From: Vibrio pomeroyi
Lineage (GTDB): Bacteria > Pseudomonadota > Gammaproteobacteria > Enterobacterales > Vibrionaceae
Reading direction: 5' to 3'
NCBI RefSeq assembly: GCF_024347595.1
Contig: NZ_AP025506.1
Location: 1,860,001 to 1,924,000, forward strand
DNA: 64,000 nucleotides
In this document: piece after piece, positions 52,459 to 62,660 of the stretch
Layout of the letters: every line of letters begins with the position of its first letter
How positions within the stretch are numbered: the stretch's first letter is position 1
Translations under genes and position numbers: made by a program
Notes under the pieces: model-generated
Told to the model about the DNA's origin: nothing
What the model saw: only the letters and a program-made list of their open reading frames with translations
Databases searched by the model: none

Positions 52459-54579
52459 CTACTTATGCGTAATCAACCAGCAGTTATGAATGTGCTTGTT
52501 GCGAGAGAAGTCCAATGGGAGTGTCTTAGCTGAGATGTTCTGAGCCTTAAGACCTAACTCATCGAGAGCTTCCAAGTTCATTTTGAAGTGACGCTTATTG
52601 TTAGAGAACACAATCGTGCCTTCTTCACGAAGAAGACGCTTCAGGTTTTCCATCAACTGAATATGATCACGTTGAACATCGAAAGATTGATCCATACGTT
52701 TAGAGTTTGAGAACGTAGGTGGATCAATAAAGATCAGGTCGTAAGAGCCCTGCTCTTTAGCCAACCATTGTAGACAGTCAGCTTGAACAAATTGATGCTT
52801 ACGACCAACACGACCGTTAAGCTCCATGTTCTCTTTCGCCCACTCTAGGTAGGTATTAGACATATCAACAGTAGTTGTAGAACGAGCGCCACCCACTGCA
52901 GCATGTACAGACGCGCTACCAGTGTAAGCAAACAAGTTTAGGAAATCCTTACCTGCGGCCATCTCACCGATGCGACGACGAGTGATCTTATGATCTAGGA
53001 ACAAGCCGGTATCTAGGTAATCGTGAAGGTTAACAATCAGCTTCACGCCGTATTCGTTCACTTCTAGGTTCGATGAGTCTTGAGCCAGTTTCTGGTATTG
53101 AGAGCGACCCTTCTGCTTCTGACGAACTTTAAGCACAACGTTGTTTGCTTCAACGCCTGTTACTTGAATAGAAGCACGGATGATATCGGTTAAGCGACGT
53201 TTTGCCTTCTCTTCCGGCACATCTTTAGGCGCTGCATATTCTTGAATCACAAGGTGACCTGGGTATACATCAATCGCTACATTGTATTCAGGTAAGTCAG
53301 CATCGTAGATACGGTAACAATCTAATTGCTCTTTCTTAGCCCACTTACCAATTTTGCCGATGTTCTTTTTAAGACGGTTCGCGAAATCAGGTGCAATCAA
53401 TTGTTCTTGGTCGCCTGCTGGACGCTCTGACATCGGACGATCTGAAATTGAGTAGTTCTTCTGGTGACACGGTAACGCACCGTTGTTCAATTTGAACTGT
53501 TTGTCTGCACGCATGCGTAAGCAACTTAGTAGCTCGTCTGAGCTAGAGAAGATAGATGCGTTGCAACCACCAAATTCAGCTTTAAGCTGTGCACCGAATG
53601 CGGTGTAAAGTGCAATTAGGCCAGGCTCTGTACCCAGACGCTCACCATAAGGTGGGTTAGAAACAATCACACCATCAGTAAATTCTGTAGGACGTTTAAG
53701 TTTTGCTGCATCATCTACTTCGAATTCAATCAAATCTTCTACACCAGCACGACGAGCATTATCGCGCGCTGTTTTGATCATGCGTTCATCGTTGTCGTAA
53801 CCATAGAACTTACATTCTACTTTCTTAACGCCACGACGGCCTTGAACATTCGCTTCAGCTTTTACTTCCGCCCAAAGCTCAGGCTCGAAATCTTCTAGTG
53901 ATTCAAAACACCACTTCTGACGTTTAACACCCGGCGCTAGGTTTGCGGCCATCATTGCAGCTTCAATTACTAACGTACCTGAACCACACATAGGATCTAA
54001 GAAAGGTTTCGTTGCATCCCAACCACTACGAAGAAGGATTGCAGCAGCTAGTGTTTCACGCAACGGAGCACGACCTGATTCTGGACGGTAACCACGTTGG
54101 TGAAGACCGCTACCTACCATATCAACACCAAGAATCGCTTTATCACGGTGTAGACGAACGTGAATACGAACATCTGGGTTCTCTTTGCTGATAGAAGGAC
54201 GTGGCAAAGACTTCTTCTCGAAGCAATCAACAACAGCATCTTTTACTTTCATCGCACCGTATTGGCTGTTGCGGATTTCGTTGTTCGTACCATTGAAGTC
54301 AACAACAAAACGCTTAGAGCTGTGGAATTGGTTTACCCAGTTAACCGCAGTGGTTGATAGGTACAAATCCATGTCGTCCATACAAGTGAATTCAGAAAGG
54401 ACACGTACAAATCGAGAAGCCAAACGGCTCCACAAACAACAACGATAAATTTGCTCATTGGTCGCTTTGAATTTAACACCTGCTTGAACAGGTTTTGCGT
54501 TTGTAATCCCTAGTTGGGTTAGTTCTTCAACTAATAAATTCTCAAGGCCGTTTGAGGTAACCGCTAGATATTGATTCAT
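52459..54579 (-). CDS. rlmL: 23S rRNA m2G2445/m7G2069 methyltransferase RlmKL
   Basis: A 706-residue fused methyltransferase (RlmL domain N-terminal, RlmK domain C-terminal). THUMP at about 45-155, RlmL catalytic '[11 protein letters not shown]' and SAM motif '[14 protein letters not shown]', RlmK SAM motif '[13 protein letters not shown]' and '[11 protein letters not shown]'. It modifies 23S rRNA during assembly. Confidence 0.96.
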   Translation of the reverse strand: MNQYLAVTSNGLENLLVEELTQLGITNAKPVQAGVKFKATNEQIYRCCLWSRLASRFVRVLSEFTCMDDMDLYLSTTAVNWVNQFHSSKRFVVDFNGTNNEIRNSQYGAMKVKDAVVDCFEKKSLPRPSISKENPDVRIHVRLHRDKAILGVDMVGSGLHQRGYRPESGRAPLRETLAAAILLRSGWDATKPFLDPMCGSGTLVIEAAMMAANLAPGVKRQKWCFESLEDFEPELWAEVKAEANVQGRRGVKKVECKFYGYDNDERMIKTARDNARRAGVEDLIEFEVDDAAKLKRPTEFTDGVIVSNPPYGERLGTEPGLIALYTAFGAQLKAEFGGCNASIFSSSDELLSCLRMRADKQFKLNNGALPCHQKNYSISDRPMSERPAGDQEQLIAPDFANRLKKNIGKIGKWAKKEQLDCYRIYDADLPEYNVAIDVYPGHLVIQEYAAPKDVPEEKAKRRLTDIIRASIQVTGVEANNVVLKVRQKQKGRSQYQKLAQDSSNLEVNEYGVKLIVNLHDYLDTGLFLDHKITRRRIGEMAAGKDFLNLFAYTGSASVHAAVGGARSTTTVDMSNTYLEWAKENMELNGRVGRKHQFVQADCLQWLAKEQGSYDLIFIDPPTFSNSKRMDQSFDVQRDHIQLMENLKRLLREEGTIVFSNNKRHFKMNLEALDELGLKAQNISAKTLPLDFSRNKHIHNCWLITHK

Positions 54580-55002
54580 AGTGTTCTTTTATTGATAAAA
54601 ATGAGCTCGATTATACCTGAATTTGTAACTAGAGCATCACACTAAACGCGTCTTTTCATTGAATCTTTCGACTAACTGGCTAGCAAATGCACAGTCTTGA
54701 AGCGATCGCTTACCCACATCCCCTTAGAACATAAGACCTATCAAACCGACTCCATTTCTGACCGCCTATTAACCAAAGTAGCAAAGTGAATTTATATTCA
54801 CCCCAAAATTGGTATATACCAAGCTCAGTTTACGGGTGAAATTTAGTTACAAAAGACCAGAAACAGGGAATAAAGACGGTAGATTTACTCTTCTGGCGAT
54901 GAAAACGGGCAGAAATTAAGGTGAAAAAATAGTCGTAAGTTCACTATTTAAATAGTTAAGCAGTGATGTATTTATCAGGATGAAGTTTTTTAGACACAAA
55001 AA
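54580..55002. other. Non-coding gap between rlmKL and the zapC terminator
   Basis: No ORF or strong structure recognised; AT-rich. It should contain the rlmKL promoter, which I could not place. Confidence 0.5.
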
Positions 55003-55022
55003 AATCGGCTATTAAGCCGATT
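54998..55022 (-). terminator. Terminator after zapC
   Basis: Perfect 8-bp stem AATCGGCT / AGCCGATT with an ATTA loop and long T-run on the minus strand. Confidence 0.88.
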
Positions 55023-55086
55023 CTGAGGAAGGTTTATACGTTTGTATGCTGCGATGCGTGGTAGAAATGATGTGCTAGATTGTAGG

Positions 55087-55635
55087 TTAACCCACCATCG
55101 CGATGTGCGTCTGATGAAGGATAGCGTTCGCGTCTATCATTCTATCGTGCATCACCTTAATTGAGTCTCCAAATCGAAGCCCTTTTGAAGGCGTTAACAG
55201 GAACTCTTCTAGGTCGACAAATGCGCATAGGCTCGCACACTCTCCCACTTCTAATACAATGAAATACCCTAAGCTATGCTCATTATTCATTTGTACAATA
55301 TCCCCTTCTTGAGGATATTCATGACCTGTACCTTGTGAGTCGAAGAACCAACTCTTAGGCTGTACAGGCTTATGGAAGCGCTTTGCTGCCACACAATAGA
55401 GTGCCAATTCAGCTTGGCGAGGCTCAGACAGTTCTAAGCCAGAAATTTGTTCTTTGAAGGTTTGGTATGAAGATGCGTCATCAACGGTGAATTCATTATC
55501 TCGAAACGCGCAGTCCACCAGCTTATTGCGGACCAGATTCGTTTTGAAAATCATATCCTCTCCGAGGTTTAGCATTAATGAACATTGCTGCTCATCGTAA
55601 TACCAACTCCATGTATCGCTAGGTTTAAGCATCAT
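55087..55635 (-). CDS. zapC: Cell division protein ZapC
   Basis: A 182-residue cytoplasmic protein that bundles FtsZ. Family features: 'MLKPSDTWSWYYDE' start and 'RFHKPVQPKSWFFDS'-type core in the middle. Located between pyrD and rlmKL as in enterobacteria and vibrios. Confidence 0.92.
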   Translation of the reverse strand: MMLKPSDTWSWYYDEQQCSLMLNLGEDMIFKTNLVRNKLVDCAFRDNEFTVDDASSYQTFKEQISGLELSEPRQAELALYCVAAKRFHKPVQPKSWFFDSQGTGHEYPQEGDIVQMNNEHSLGYFIVLEVGECASLCAFVDLEEFLLTPSKGLRFGDSIKVMHDRMIDANAILHQTHIAMVG

Positions 55636-55720
55636 TTCGTCTCACACTGTTGAACCATTCCATTAGGTAAAACGCAAAATTACCTTCAATTACAGTAATT
55701 TTACTGAGCAATAGGCAAAA

Positions 55721-55748
55721 AAAAAGAGGAAATGAATTCCTCTTTTTT
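55721..55748 (-). terminator. Terminator after pyrD
   Basis: Stem GAGGAA / TTCCTC extended by A/T pairs with T-run on both strands. Confidence 0.85.
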
Positions 55749-55841
55749 GTCGCTTTTCTCTACAACTCAGTGAGTTACAGTGTCTCTTTTATTAAGACGA
55801 TGCCAGATTGTCGCTTTTCAGAAATAAAAGCGTCTTGCCGC

Positions 55842-56852
55842 TTAAAGATTTTTAACGATGTCGCCTACAAGGCCTGGACCTTTGTAAATGAAACCAGAGT
55901 AAACTTGTACAAGCTTAGCGCCTGCCATCATTTTCTCTTTTGCAGCAACATACGAATCAACACCACCTACCCCGATGATCGGCAGTTGGTCACCAAGCTC
56001 TTGATAAAGTTTACGAACAACTTCAGTACTGCGAGATTGAACTGGACGTCCGCTTAGACCACCCGCTTCGTCGCAATGCTTCATTCCTTCAACGATTGAA
56101 CGATCCAATGTTGTGTTTGTTGCGATCACACCATCGATCTTATTTTTGATCAATGATTCACAAATTTGGCTGATTTCATCGTCACTTAGATCCGGAGCAA
56201 TCTTAAGAGCAAGAGGAACATATTTACCATGCTTCTCTTCTAGTTCAGATTGTTTCGTTTTCAGTTCAGACAATAGATCGTCTAGTGCTTCGCCATATTG
56301 AAGAGAACGAAGCCCTGGAGTGTTTGGTGAAGAGATGTTCACAGCAATGTAACCAGCGTATTGATATACCTTCTCCATACAGATCAAGTAATCTTCAGCG
56401 CCCTTTTCAATTGGTGTGTCTTTGTTCTTACCGATGTTGATGCCTAAGATGCCGTCGTAGTTCGACTTCTTAACATTCTCAACAAGGTTATCAACGCCGA
56501 GGTTATTAAAGCCCATGCGGTTGATGATGCCTTCAGCTTCAACAAGACGGAACAAACGAGGTTTGTCGTTACCCGCTTGCGGACGAGGAGTAACAGTCCC
56601 TACTTCTACGAAACCAAAACCCATTGCGCCAAATGCATCGATACATTCGCCGTTTTTATCTAAGCCAGCCGCAAGGCCAACTGGGTTTTTAAAAGTAAGA
56701 CCCATGCACTCTACAGGTCGGTGAGGTAATTGTTGGCGATACAAAAGATCAATAGGTGTACCTGTGAAGCGTTTGAAATTTTGAATTGCAAGATCATGTG
56801 CCTTTTCGGCATCAAGTTGGAAAAAGCCAGTTCTGGCTAGACGGTAAAGCAT
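55842..56852 (-). CDS. pyrD: Dihydroorotate dehydrogenase (quinone), class 2
   Basis: A 336-residue FMN enzyme oxidising dihydroorotate in pyrimidine synthesis, inner-membrane associated through its N-terminal helices. Motifs: '[14 protein letters not shown]', '[15 protein letters not shown]', '[14 protein letters not shown]' (catalytic Ser), 'ATNTTL' and 'GVGGV'. GGAGG precedes the ATG. A terminator-like hairpin lies in its leader. Confidence 0.97.
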   Translation of the reverse strand: MLYRLARTGFFQLDAEKAHDLAIQNFKRFTGTPIDLLYRQQLPHRPVECMGLTFKNPVGLAAGLDKNGECIDAFGAMGFGFVEVGTVTPRPQAGNDKPRLFRLVEAEGIINRMGFNNLGVDNLVENVKKSNYDGILGINIGKNKDTPIEKGAEDYLICMEKVYQYAGYIAVNISSPNTPGLRSLQYGEALDDLLSELKTKQSELEEKHGKYVPLALKIAPDLSDDEISQICESLIKNKIDGVIATNTTLDRSIVEGMKHCDEAGGLSGRPVQSRSTEVVRKLYQELGDQLPIIGVGGVDSYVAAKEKMMAGAKLVQVYSGFIYKGPGLVGDIVKNL

Positions 56853-56865
56853 TGTGCCTCCGATA

Positions 56866-56890
56866 GAAAAAAGCCCCGTGTAAACGGGGC
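56866..56890 (-). promoter_or_regulatory. Terminator-like leader hairpin in front of pyrD
   Basis: Perfect stem GCCCCGT / ACGGGGC with a 4-base loop followed by six T residues on the minus strand, ending just before the pyrD ribosome site. The upstream gene has its own terminator, so this may be a pyrimidine-sensitive attenuator. Confidence 0.6.
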
Positions 56891-57111
56891 GATATTATTT
56901 ACTTATTTACCCAACTATTCAATCTATTACTGACTGTAAGGGTAAGATAATCGAGTTTGCTAACGAATGAGGTTCATTATTAAGCAAACGTTACCGTTTC
57001 AAGCCCAGATTATCTTTTAGGAATGTTCCTTATACCTGTTCTGCCATCAGCTCACTGATACTGTGATACTTGTACGAATAGTTAATTTATCGAGAACTGT
57101 TTAACCAAACG

Positions 57112-57136
57112 AAAAAGGCAGACCTAATGGCCTGCC
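57112..57136 (-). terminator. Terminator after the glutamate dehydrogenase gene
   Basis: Stem GGCAGACC / GGCCTGCC (one mismatch) with TAAT loop, then T-run on the minus strand. Confidence 0.8.
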
Positions 57137-57164
57137 CTTATAGTTTTTCGTTTCTATCTAACTA

Positions 57165-60100
57165 TTAGTCTTTCGACATACAGTTTAGATTCAGTAACAT
57201 CAACTCACGTAACGCCACTGAGAACTTAGCAAACTCATGAACAGAACCCACTTTGAATTCGTTCAAGATGCTTTCCCAACGATGTAGAGAAACTGAGTTG
57301 CTTTCCATCCAGTCGTCCAATGCTTTAATAACATCTAAGTCTGAACCACAACCACAGTTAAGAACTTGGCCAGTTAACTGACGTTGCTGCCAATCCAGAT
57401 CTTCTCTGAATGCAGCACGTGCCAGCGCTTGCCAGTTGTTGTCTACCGCTTGGCCATTGATTTGCTTCAAGAACCAGTGCAGAGACAAACGGTCGCCAAG
57501 GTTGAAGTAAAGCTTAGACGCTTGCTGTACTGTTTTACCCGTTTCACGAGCCACTGTGGATATATCCAGTGCTGAGTACAAGCTAGACAAACGAGCCACT
57601 GAATTCGCCAGTTCTGCTGTTACACCCTGGTCAATCCATACCTGAGCCATTGCTTGATGCTCTTCTACTTCTGAAGCTACTAGGTTTTCATCCAACTTCT
57701 CAGTAATAGCAACCACATCACCTTGGTATAGCTCAATCAACGCGTTGACTGATTGTTTGCCAGTACGGTTTCTTAGCAACCAACGCGCTAGACGACGCAA
57801 TGTGCGGCGCACGTGGTAAAGCAACTCGTATTGAGCTTCAGAACTTGAGATATTGTCCAGTTCACGAATGCTCTTAAGCACTTTGCCCAAGCCGTAGATC
57901 TCACGAGATGCCGCGTAAGCATTCGCAATATCAACAATGTTTGCGCCCGTCTCTTCTTGCAAACGAGTCACAAAGTTACAGCCCATCTCGTTAACCATTT
58001 GGTTTGCAAGGGCTGTCGCAATGATCTCAGCACGCAGTGGATGGTTATCCATGTGTTGAGAATAGTTACGGCGTAACTCGGTTGGGAAGTATTGCATTAA
58101 CTGTTGAGCATGGAACTCATCATTCGCAATATCATCACTCACAAGATCTTCTTTCAGTACCATTTTGCCGTAAGCGATCAATACTGATAGTTCAGGTCTT
58201 GTTAGTGCTTGGCCTTGCTTCTCACGTTCTAGAAGCGTTTCGTCATCTGGGATGTATTCCAAACCACGATCCAAGTACCCTGCTTTCTCCATTGTGTGGA
58301 TGAAGCGGATTTGCTCTTTCACTAAGCCAACACCTTGATGCTCAGTAACAGAGATAGACTCAGCTTGGCAGTACGCATCATCTAATACGATTTCGCCAAC
58401 TTCGTCTTCCATTGACTCAAGCACTTGGTTACGTTGCTTAACAGTAAGATCACCGTTCGATACTAAGCCATTCAAGAAGATCTTAATGTTTACTTCGTTA
58501 TCCGAACAGTCAACACCACCAACGTTATCAACGAAATCGGTATTAACTCGACCGCCAGTAAGAGCGTATTCGATACGACCCAGTTGAGTCATACCTAAGT
58601 TACCGCCTTCACCAACTACCTTAGCTTTCAGGTCACGGCCATCGATACGTAGAACGTCATTTGCACGGTCACCCACATCAGTATGAGTCTCGTTTGAAGA
58701 CTTAACGTAAGTACCGATACCGCCATTCCAAAGTAGATCAACTTGCATAGACAAGATCGCTTTGATCAAGTCATTCGGCGCCATTGATGCTTTCTTGGTA
58801 CCCAGCATTTTCTGAATTTCAGGCGTTAGAGAGATAGACTTCGCTCGACGAGAGAAGATGCCACCACCTTGAGAAATCAGTTCTTTATTGTAATCTTCCC
58901 AGCTTGAGCGAGGCAGATTAAACAGACGATCACGCTCTACCCAGCTTGAAGCTGAATCTGGATTCGGGTCAATGAAGATGTGCATGTGGTTAAACGCAGC
59001 TTGCATACGAATGTGCTTAGATAGCAGCATACCATTACCAAACACATCACCCGCCATATCACCGACACCGATCGCAGTGAAATCTGTCGTTTGGCAGTTG
59101 ATACCCATTTCACGGAAGTGACGCTTAACCGATTCCCAGCCACCTTTTGCGGTGATACCCATCGCTTTGTGGTCGTAACCGTTAGAGCCACCCGATGCAA
59201 ATGCATCACCTAGCCAGAAGTTGTATTCATCAGATACAGAGTTAGCTAGATCTGAGAATGTCGCGGTACCTTTATCAGCTGCAACAACCAAGTATGGATC
59301 ATCTTCATCGTGACGAACAACGCTCTTAGGTGGGATAACCTCACCTTCGATGATGTTGTCTGATACATCTAGTAGTGCACGGATGAAACGCTTGTAACAA
59401 CGTTGACCTTCCGCGAAAATCTCATCACGACCAGACATCATGTGTTGACGCTTACAAACGAAACCACCTTTAGCACCAACAGGAACAATCACTGTGTTCT
59501 TAACTTGTTGTGCTTTAACTAGGCCTAGAATCTCAGTACGGAAATCCTCTTGACGGTCAGACCAACGTAAACCACCACGTGCTACTTTACCGCCACGTAG
59601 ATGCACACCTTCAATGTCTGGTGCGTAAACGAAGATTTCAAATGCAGGAACCGGCGCCGGGATATCTGGAATCTCGCTTGGTCTCATTTTCAGAGCCAGC
59701 CAAGGTTTAGACTGCTTGTTCTCATCTACTTGGTAGTAGTTAGTACGAAGCGTTGCAGTGATCATTTCCATGTAGCGACGAATGATACGATCATCATCCA
59801 AGCTTTCTACATGATCCAACTGTTCAGTGATCTTCTTAATAAGATCTTGTTGGCCTTTCGCGCTGCCCTTCAGTTTAGGGTCAAAACGCTTACCGAATAA
59901 GCTCACTAACCCTTTTGCTAAATCTGGGTAATGAGACAATGTGTCTTCAATGTATTGTTGGCTGAATGGGAAACCCACTTGACGCATGTAACGAGCATAA
60001 GCACGTAAGATTGAGATTTCACGGCCTGAAAGACCAGCGCCCAACACCAAACGGTTGAAACCATCGCTGTCTAACTCACCCGCCCAAATTGCTGCAAAGG

Positions 60101-62006
60101 CTTGTTGGAAAAGATCACGAGCTTCACGAAGATCAATGGTCTTGTCGCTCTTGTGCAGCATAGAGAAATCAAGGATCCAATATGTCACACCGTTGGTTTT
60201 ACGCACTTCATAAGGTGATTCACCGATAACGCGCAGGCCAAAGTTTTCAAGCATTGGCATTACATCAGAAAGGTGAATTGGCTCATCACTGTGATAGAAC
60301 AACTTCAAACGAACGGCTTTAGAGTCTGCCGCTTCTTCTTGCGGACGGTAGAAAAGCATACCCAGTTTGTTGTCTTCGCTCAGTGCTTCTAAACGCTCGA
60401 TGTCCGCTACCGCAGAACCTGGCATCATGTCTTCTTTGTACGAACGTGGGAATGCACGCATGTACTCTTTCGACAACGGAAGCCCTTTGCTCTCACCGAA
60501 GTTTGCAATGATTGATTCAGACAGGCGGTCATCCCACGTAGACGATACTTCCATTAAATTTTGCTCAATTGTTTTCACGTCCACATCCATGTTGTTGTTA
60601 TCAACACGAACAATATAGTGCGTTCTCGCCAGTGGGCTTTCAGAGAAGTACGTTGTAAATTCAACCTCTTCTTCACAACCAAAGTACTGCTTCAAGATGC
60701 GTTGTGTTTGACGGCGAAGTTCAGTGTTGTAACGATCTTTTGTTACGTAAACCATACAGCTGAAGAAACGGCCAAACGGGTCTTTGCGAACGAACAGACG
60801 CAGAAGATCACGATCTTGCATCTGTACGACACCCGTACCCACTTCAAGCAGTTCTTCTTCTCGAGCTTGAAGCAGTTCATCACGTGGATAGTTTTCAAGA
60901 ATGTTGTGCAGAGCTTTGTAAGAGTATGAACCCTCACGATAACCACTCGCGTTTAAGATACGCTCTACTTTCTCACGAACTAGAGGAATCGTTTCAACGG
61001 TTTGGTTATAAACAGCAGAAGTGTAAAGACCAGTGAAACGGTGCTCACCAATTACCTTGCCGTTCTTATCGAATTTCTTAATACCGATGTAGTCATTGTA
61101 AGCTGGGCGGTGAATGCGTGAAGCCGTGTTGCCCTTCGTTACGATAAGTACATACGGTTTTTTCGCTTCTAAACGTGCCGAGTCAGAAAACTCTGAAAGT
61201 TTAACGTTGCGTACACGATCTGAATTTGCGAACAAACCAAGGCCTTGCTCCTTAGTCGGTTGCAGTTCAGTGTCACCATTTACAGAAACAAGGTCGTATT
61301 CCTTGTAACCCATAAACGTAAAGTTGTGCTCGCCTAACCAACGAAGGAAAGCCAGCGTTTCATCGAAGCGTTGAGCGTCTACCGGAATTGTCTCTTTTTG
61401 CTTTTCAACTTGGTTGGTGACTTCTTTCAGTCTTTCAACCATTTTTAGCCAGTCGTTAACAACAAGGCCAGTATCAGTAAAGATATCCAGCAGTTCTGTT
61501 TTAAGTGCTGTCATCTCGGCTTTGCTGCTAAGACGGTCAACCTCAATATGGAAAAGCGACTGGAACACACCCTCATCGTTACTCACACCGACAACACTTC
61601 CTGAGTCAGAACGAGAAATTTGAGTTGGGTTGTGGAGCATAAGGTGAGAAGAGAGGTCGAGGCGAGTTAATGCCATTTTTACAGAATCAACGAGGAATGG
61701 GCTATCTGGTACCACTATCTCAACGATAGTGTGAGTAGACTGCCAGCCTTGGCGACTTACTGTCGGGTTAAAAACACGAACAGAAATTTCGTCGGCTTTC
61801 TTTTCATTGATGTGATGCCATAAGCTAACTACAGCACCGTATAAATCGGATTCGTTTCTCTGAGTTAGGTCGTCGTGAGAAACATTACTAAACAAGTGTT
61901 GAGCAAGTTGAGTTACGAGAGGTCGATGAGCAAGGTCAAGTTTGTCTTGAATCAGCTTGTAAACTTTTTCAAGTAAAACTGGAACCACAGTTTCACGTGC
62001 GGTCAT
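57165..62006 (-). CDS. gdhB: NAD-specific glutamate dehydrogenase, large (GDH2, 180-kDa) type
   Basis: A 1613-residue NAD-dependent glutamate dehydrogenase catalysing glutamate to 2-oxoglutarate and ammonium. Long N-terminal regulatory region (ACT-like segments), central catalytic region with 'LRGGKVARGGLRWSDRQEDFRTE'-type (broken) and 'VPVGAKGGFVCK' sequence, a dinucleotide region near 'VGEGGNLGMTQLGR', and a helical C-terminus. ATG 62006 has GTGGAG upstream; a TTG five codons earlier is disfavoured. Monocistronic. Confidence 0.95.
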   Translation of the reverse strand: MTARETVVPVLLEKVYKLIQDKLDLAHRPLVTQLAQHLFSNVSHDDLTQRNESDLYGAVVSLWHHINEKKADEISVRVFNPTVSRQGWQSTHTIVEIVVPDSPFLVDSVKMALTRLDLSSHLMLHNPTQISRSDSGSVVGVSNDEGVFQSLFHIEVDRLSSKAEMTALKTELLDIFTDTGLVVNDWLKMVERLKEVTNQVEKQKETIPVDAQRFDETLAFLRWLGEHNFTFMGYKEYDLVSVNGDTELQPTKEQGLGLFANSDRVRNVKLSEFSDSARLEAKKPYVLIVTKGNTASRIHRPAYNDYIGIKKFDKNGKVIGEHRFTGLYTSAVYNQTVETIPLVREKVERILNASGYREGSYSYKALHNILENYPRDELLQAREEELLEVGTGVVQMQDRDLLRLFVRKDPFGRFFSCMVYVTKDRYNTELRRQTQRILKQYFGCEEEVEFTTYFSESPLARTHYIVRVDNNNMDVDVKTIEQNLMEVSSTWDDRLSESIIANFGESKGLPLSKEYMRAFPRSYKEDMMPGSAVADIERLEALSEDNKLGMLFYRPQEEAADSKAVRLKLFYHSDEPIHLSDVMPMLENFGLRVIGESPYEVRKTNGVTYWILDFSMLHKSDKTIDLREARDLFQQAFAAIWAGELDSDGFNRLVLGAGLSGREISILRAYARYMRQVGFPFSQQYIEDTLSHYPDLAKGLVSLFGKRFDPKLKGSAKGQQDLIKKITEQLDHVESLDDDRIIRRYMEMITATLRTNYYQVDENKQSKPWLALKMRPSEIPDIPAPVPAFEIFVYAPDIEGVHLRGGKVARGGLRWSDRQEDFRTEILGLVKAQQVKNTVIVPVGAKGGFVCKRQHMMSGRDEIFAEGQRCYKRFIRALLDVSDNIIEGEVIPPKSVVRHDEDDPYLVVAADKGTATFSDLANSVSDEYNFWLGDAFASGGSNGYDHKAMGITAKGGWESVKRHFREMGINCQTTDFTAIGVGDMAGDVFGNGMLLSKHIRMQAAFNHMHIFIDPNPDSASSWVERDRLFNLPRSSWEDYNKELISQGGGIFSRRAKSISLTPEIQKMLGTKKASMAPNDLIKAILSMQVDLLWNGGIGTYVKSSNETHTDVGDRANDVLRIDGRDLKAKVVGEGGNLGMTQLGRIEYALTGGRVNTDFVDNVGGVDCSDNEVNIKIFLNGLVSNGDLTVKQRNQVLESMEDEVGEIVLDDAYCQAESISVTEHQGVGLVKEQIRFIHTMEKAGYLDRGLEYIPDDETLLEREKQGQALTRPELSVLIAYGKMVLKEDLVSDDIANDEFHAQQLMQYFPTELRRNYSQHMDNHPLRAEIIATALANQMVNEMGCNFVTRLQEETGANIVDIANAYAASREIYGLGKVLKSIRELDNISSSEAQYELLYHVRRTLRRLARWLLRNRTGKQSVNALIELYQGDVVAITEKLDENLVASEVEEHQAMAQVWIDQGVTAELANSVARLSSLYSALDISTVARETGKTVQQASKLYFNLGDRLSLHWFLKQINGQAVDNNWQALARAAFREDLDWQQRQLTGQVLNCGCGSDLDVIKALDDWMESNSVSLHRWESILNEFKVGSVHEFAKFSVALRELMLLNLNCMSKD

Positions 62007-62234
62007 AGTCACACTCCACAATTAGAATTATATTTTATTATTAGGGGGATCACTTAATCTGGTGTTTGAATCGTGCCGTTGAGCGCTTTTCTACTAACGA
62101 GTTAAGCAAAGGTAATGCATTCATTTATTGTAAAAGCATTATTGAGAAATGGTTAATTGTTTTGGAGGTGGTAAGAGGTGAAATGTTTGATTATGTGATT
62201 AAGATTCCTTTTAACTCACTAGGCACGCCAAGGT

Positions 62235-62453
62235 TTACAGAGCTTCCAACTTAATAAACTTATTTTTTTGGTCAGTTGTCAGTCTAAACTGCCCTCTAAC
62301 CCCTATTTGTGTAAGAAATGGTCTGAACCGAGTTGCAGGTAACTGTAAACGTAATCCAGTTGTTGTTATCACTTGAACTTTACTTGCGGCACCAGAATAA
62401 CTGGCCAAAAACTGCTGATATGAGATGTTAAGTTGGAAAATATAGTGGTTCAT
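62235..62453 (-). CDS. DUF2835 family protein
   Basis: A 72-residue protein beginning MNHYIFQLNISYQQFLASYSG and ending 'GVRGQFRLTTDQKNKFIKLEAL', the DUF2835 pattern. An upstream in-frame ATG (62495) adds 14 residues but is less likely. Function unknown. Sits between pepN and gdhB as in other vibrios. Confidence 0.8.
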   Translation of the reverse strand: MNHYIFQLNISYQQFLASYSGAASKVQVITTTGLRLQLPATRFRPFLTQIGVRGQFRLTTDQKNKFIKLEAL

Positions 62454-62566
62454 ACGATACCTGTATAAATATACAGTGCCGGTATTTTTTGGCACTTAAC
62501 GATGTTTGACTGTAAAACTGAGCTTGAAAACCTCTCTAGCCTATCGAAAATTCGATGAACCAGAAA

Positions 62567-62601
62567 CAAAAAATCAGTGGCAGATATTCTCTACCACTGA
62601 T
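62567..62601 (-). terminator. Terminator after pepN
   Basis: Perfect 8-bp stem ATCAGTGG / CCACTGAT with a 13-base loop and a T-run on the minus strand. Confidence 0.85.
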
Positions 62602-62660
62602 GACTTTTCTTTATAAGTAAACAGCTTATAAGTAAACCGTTAACCTTGAGAACGCTTCAC

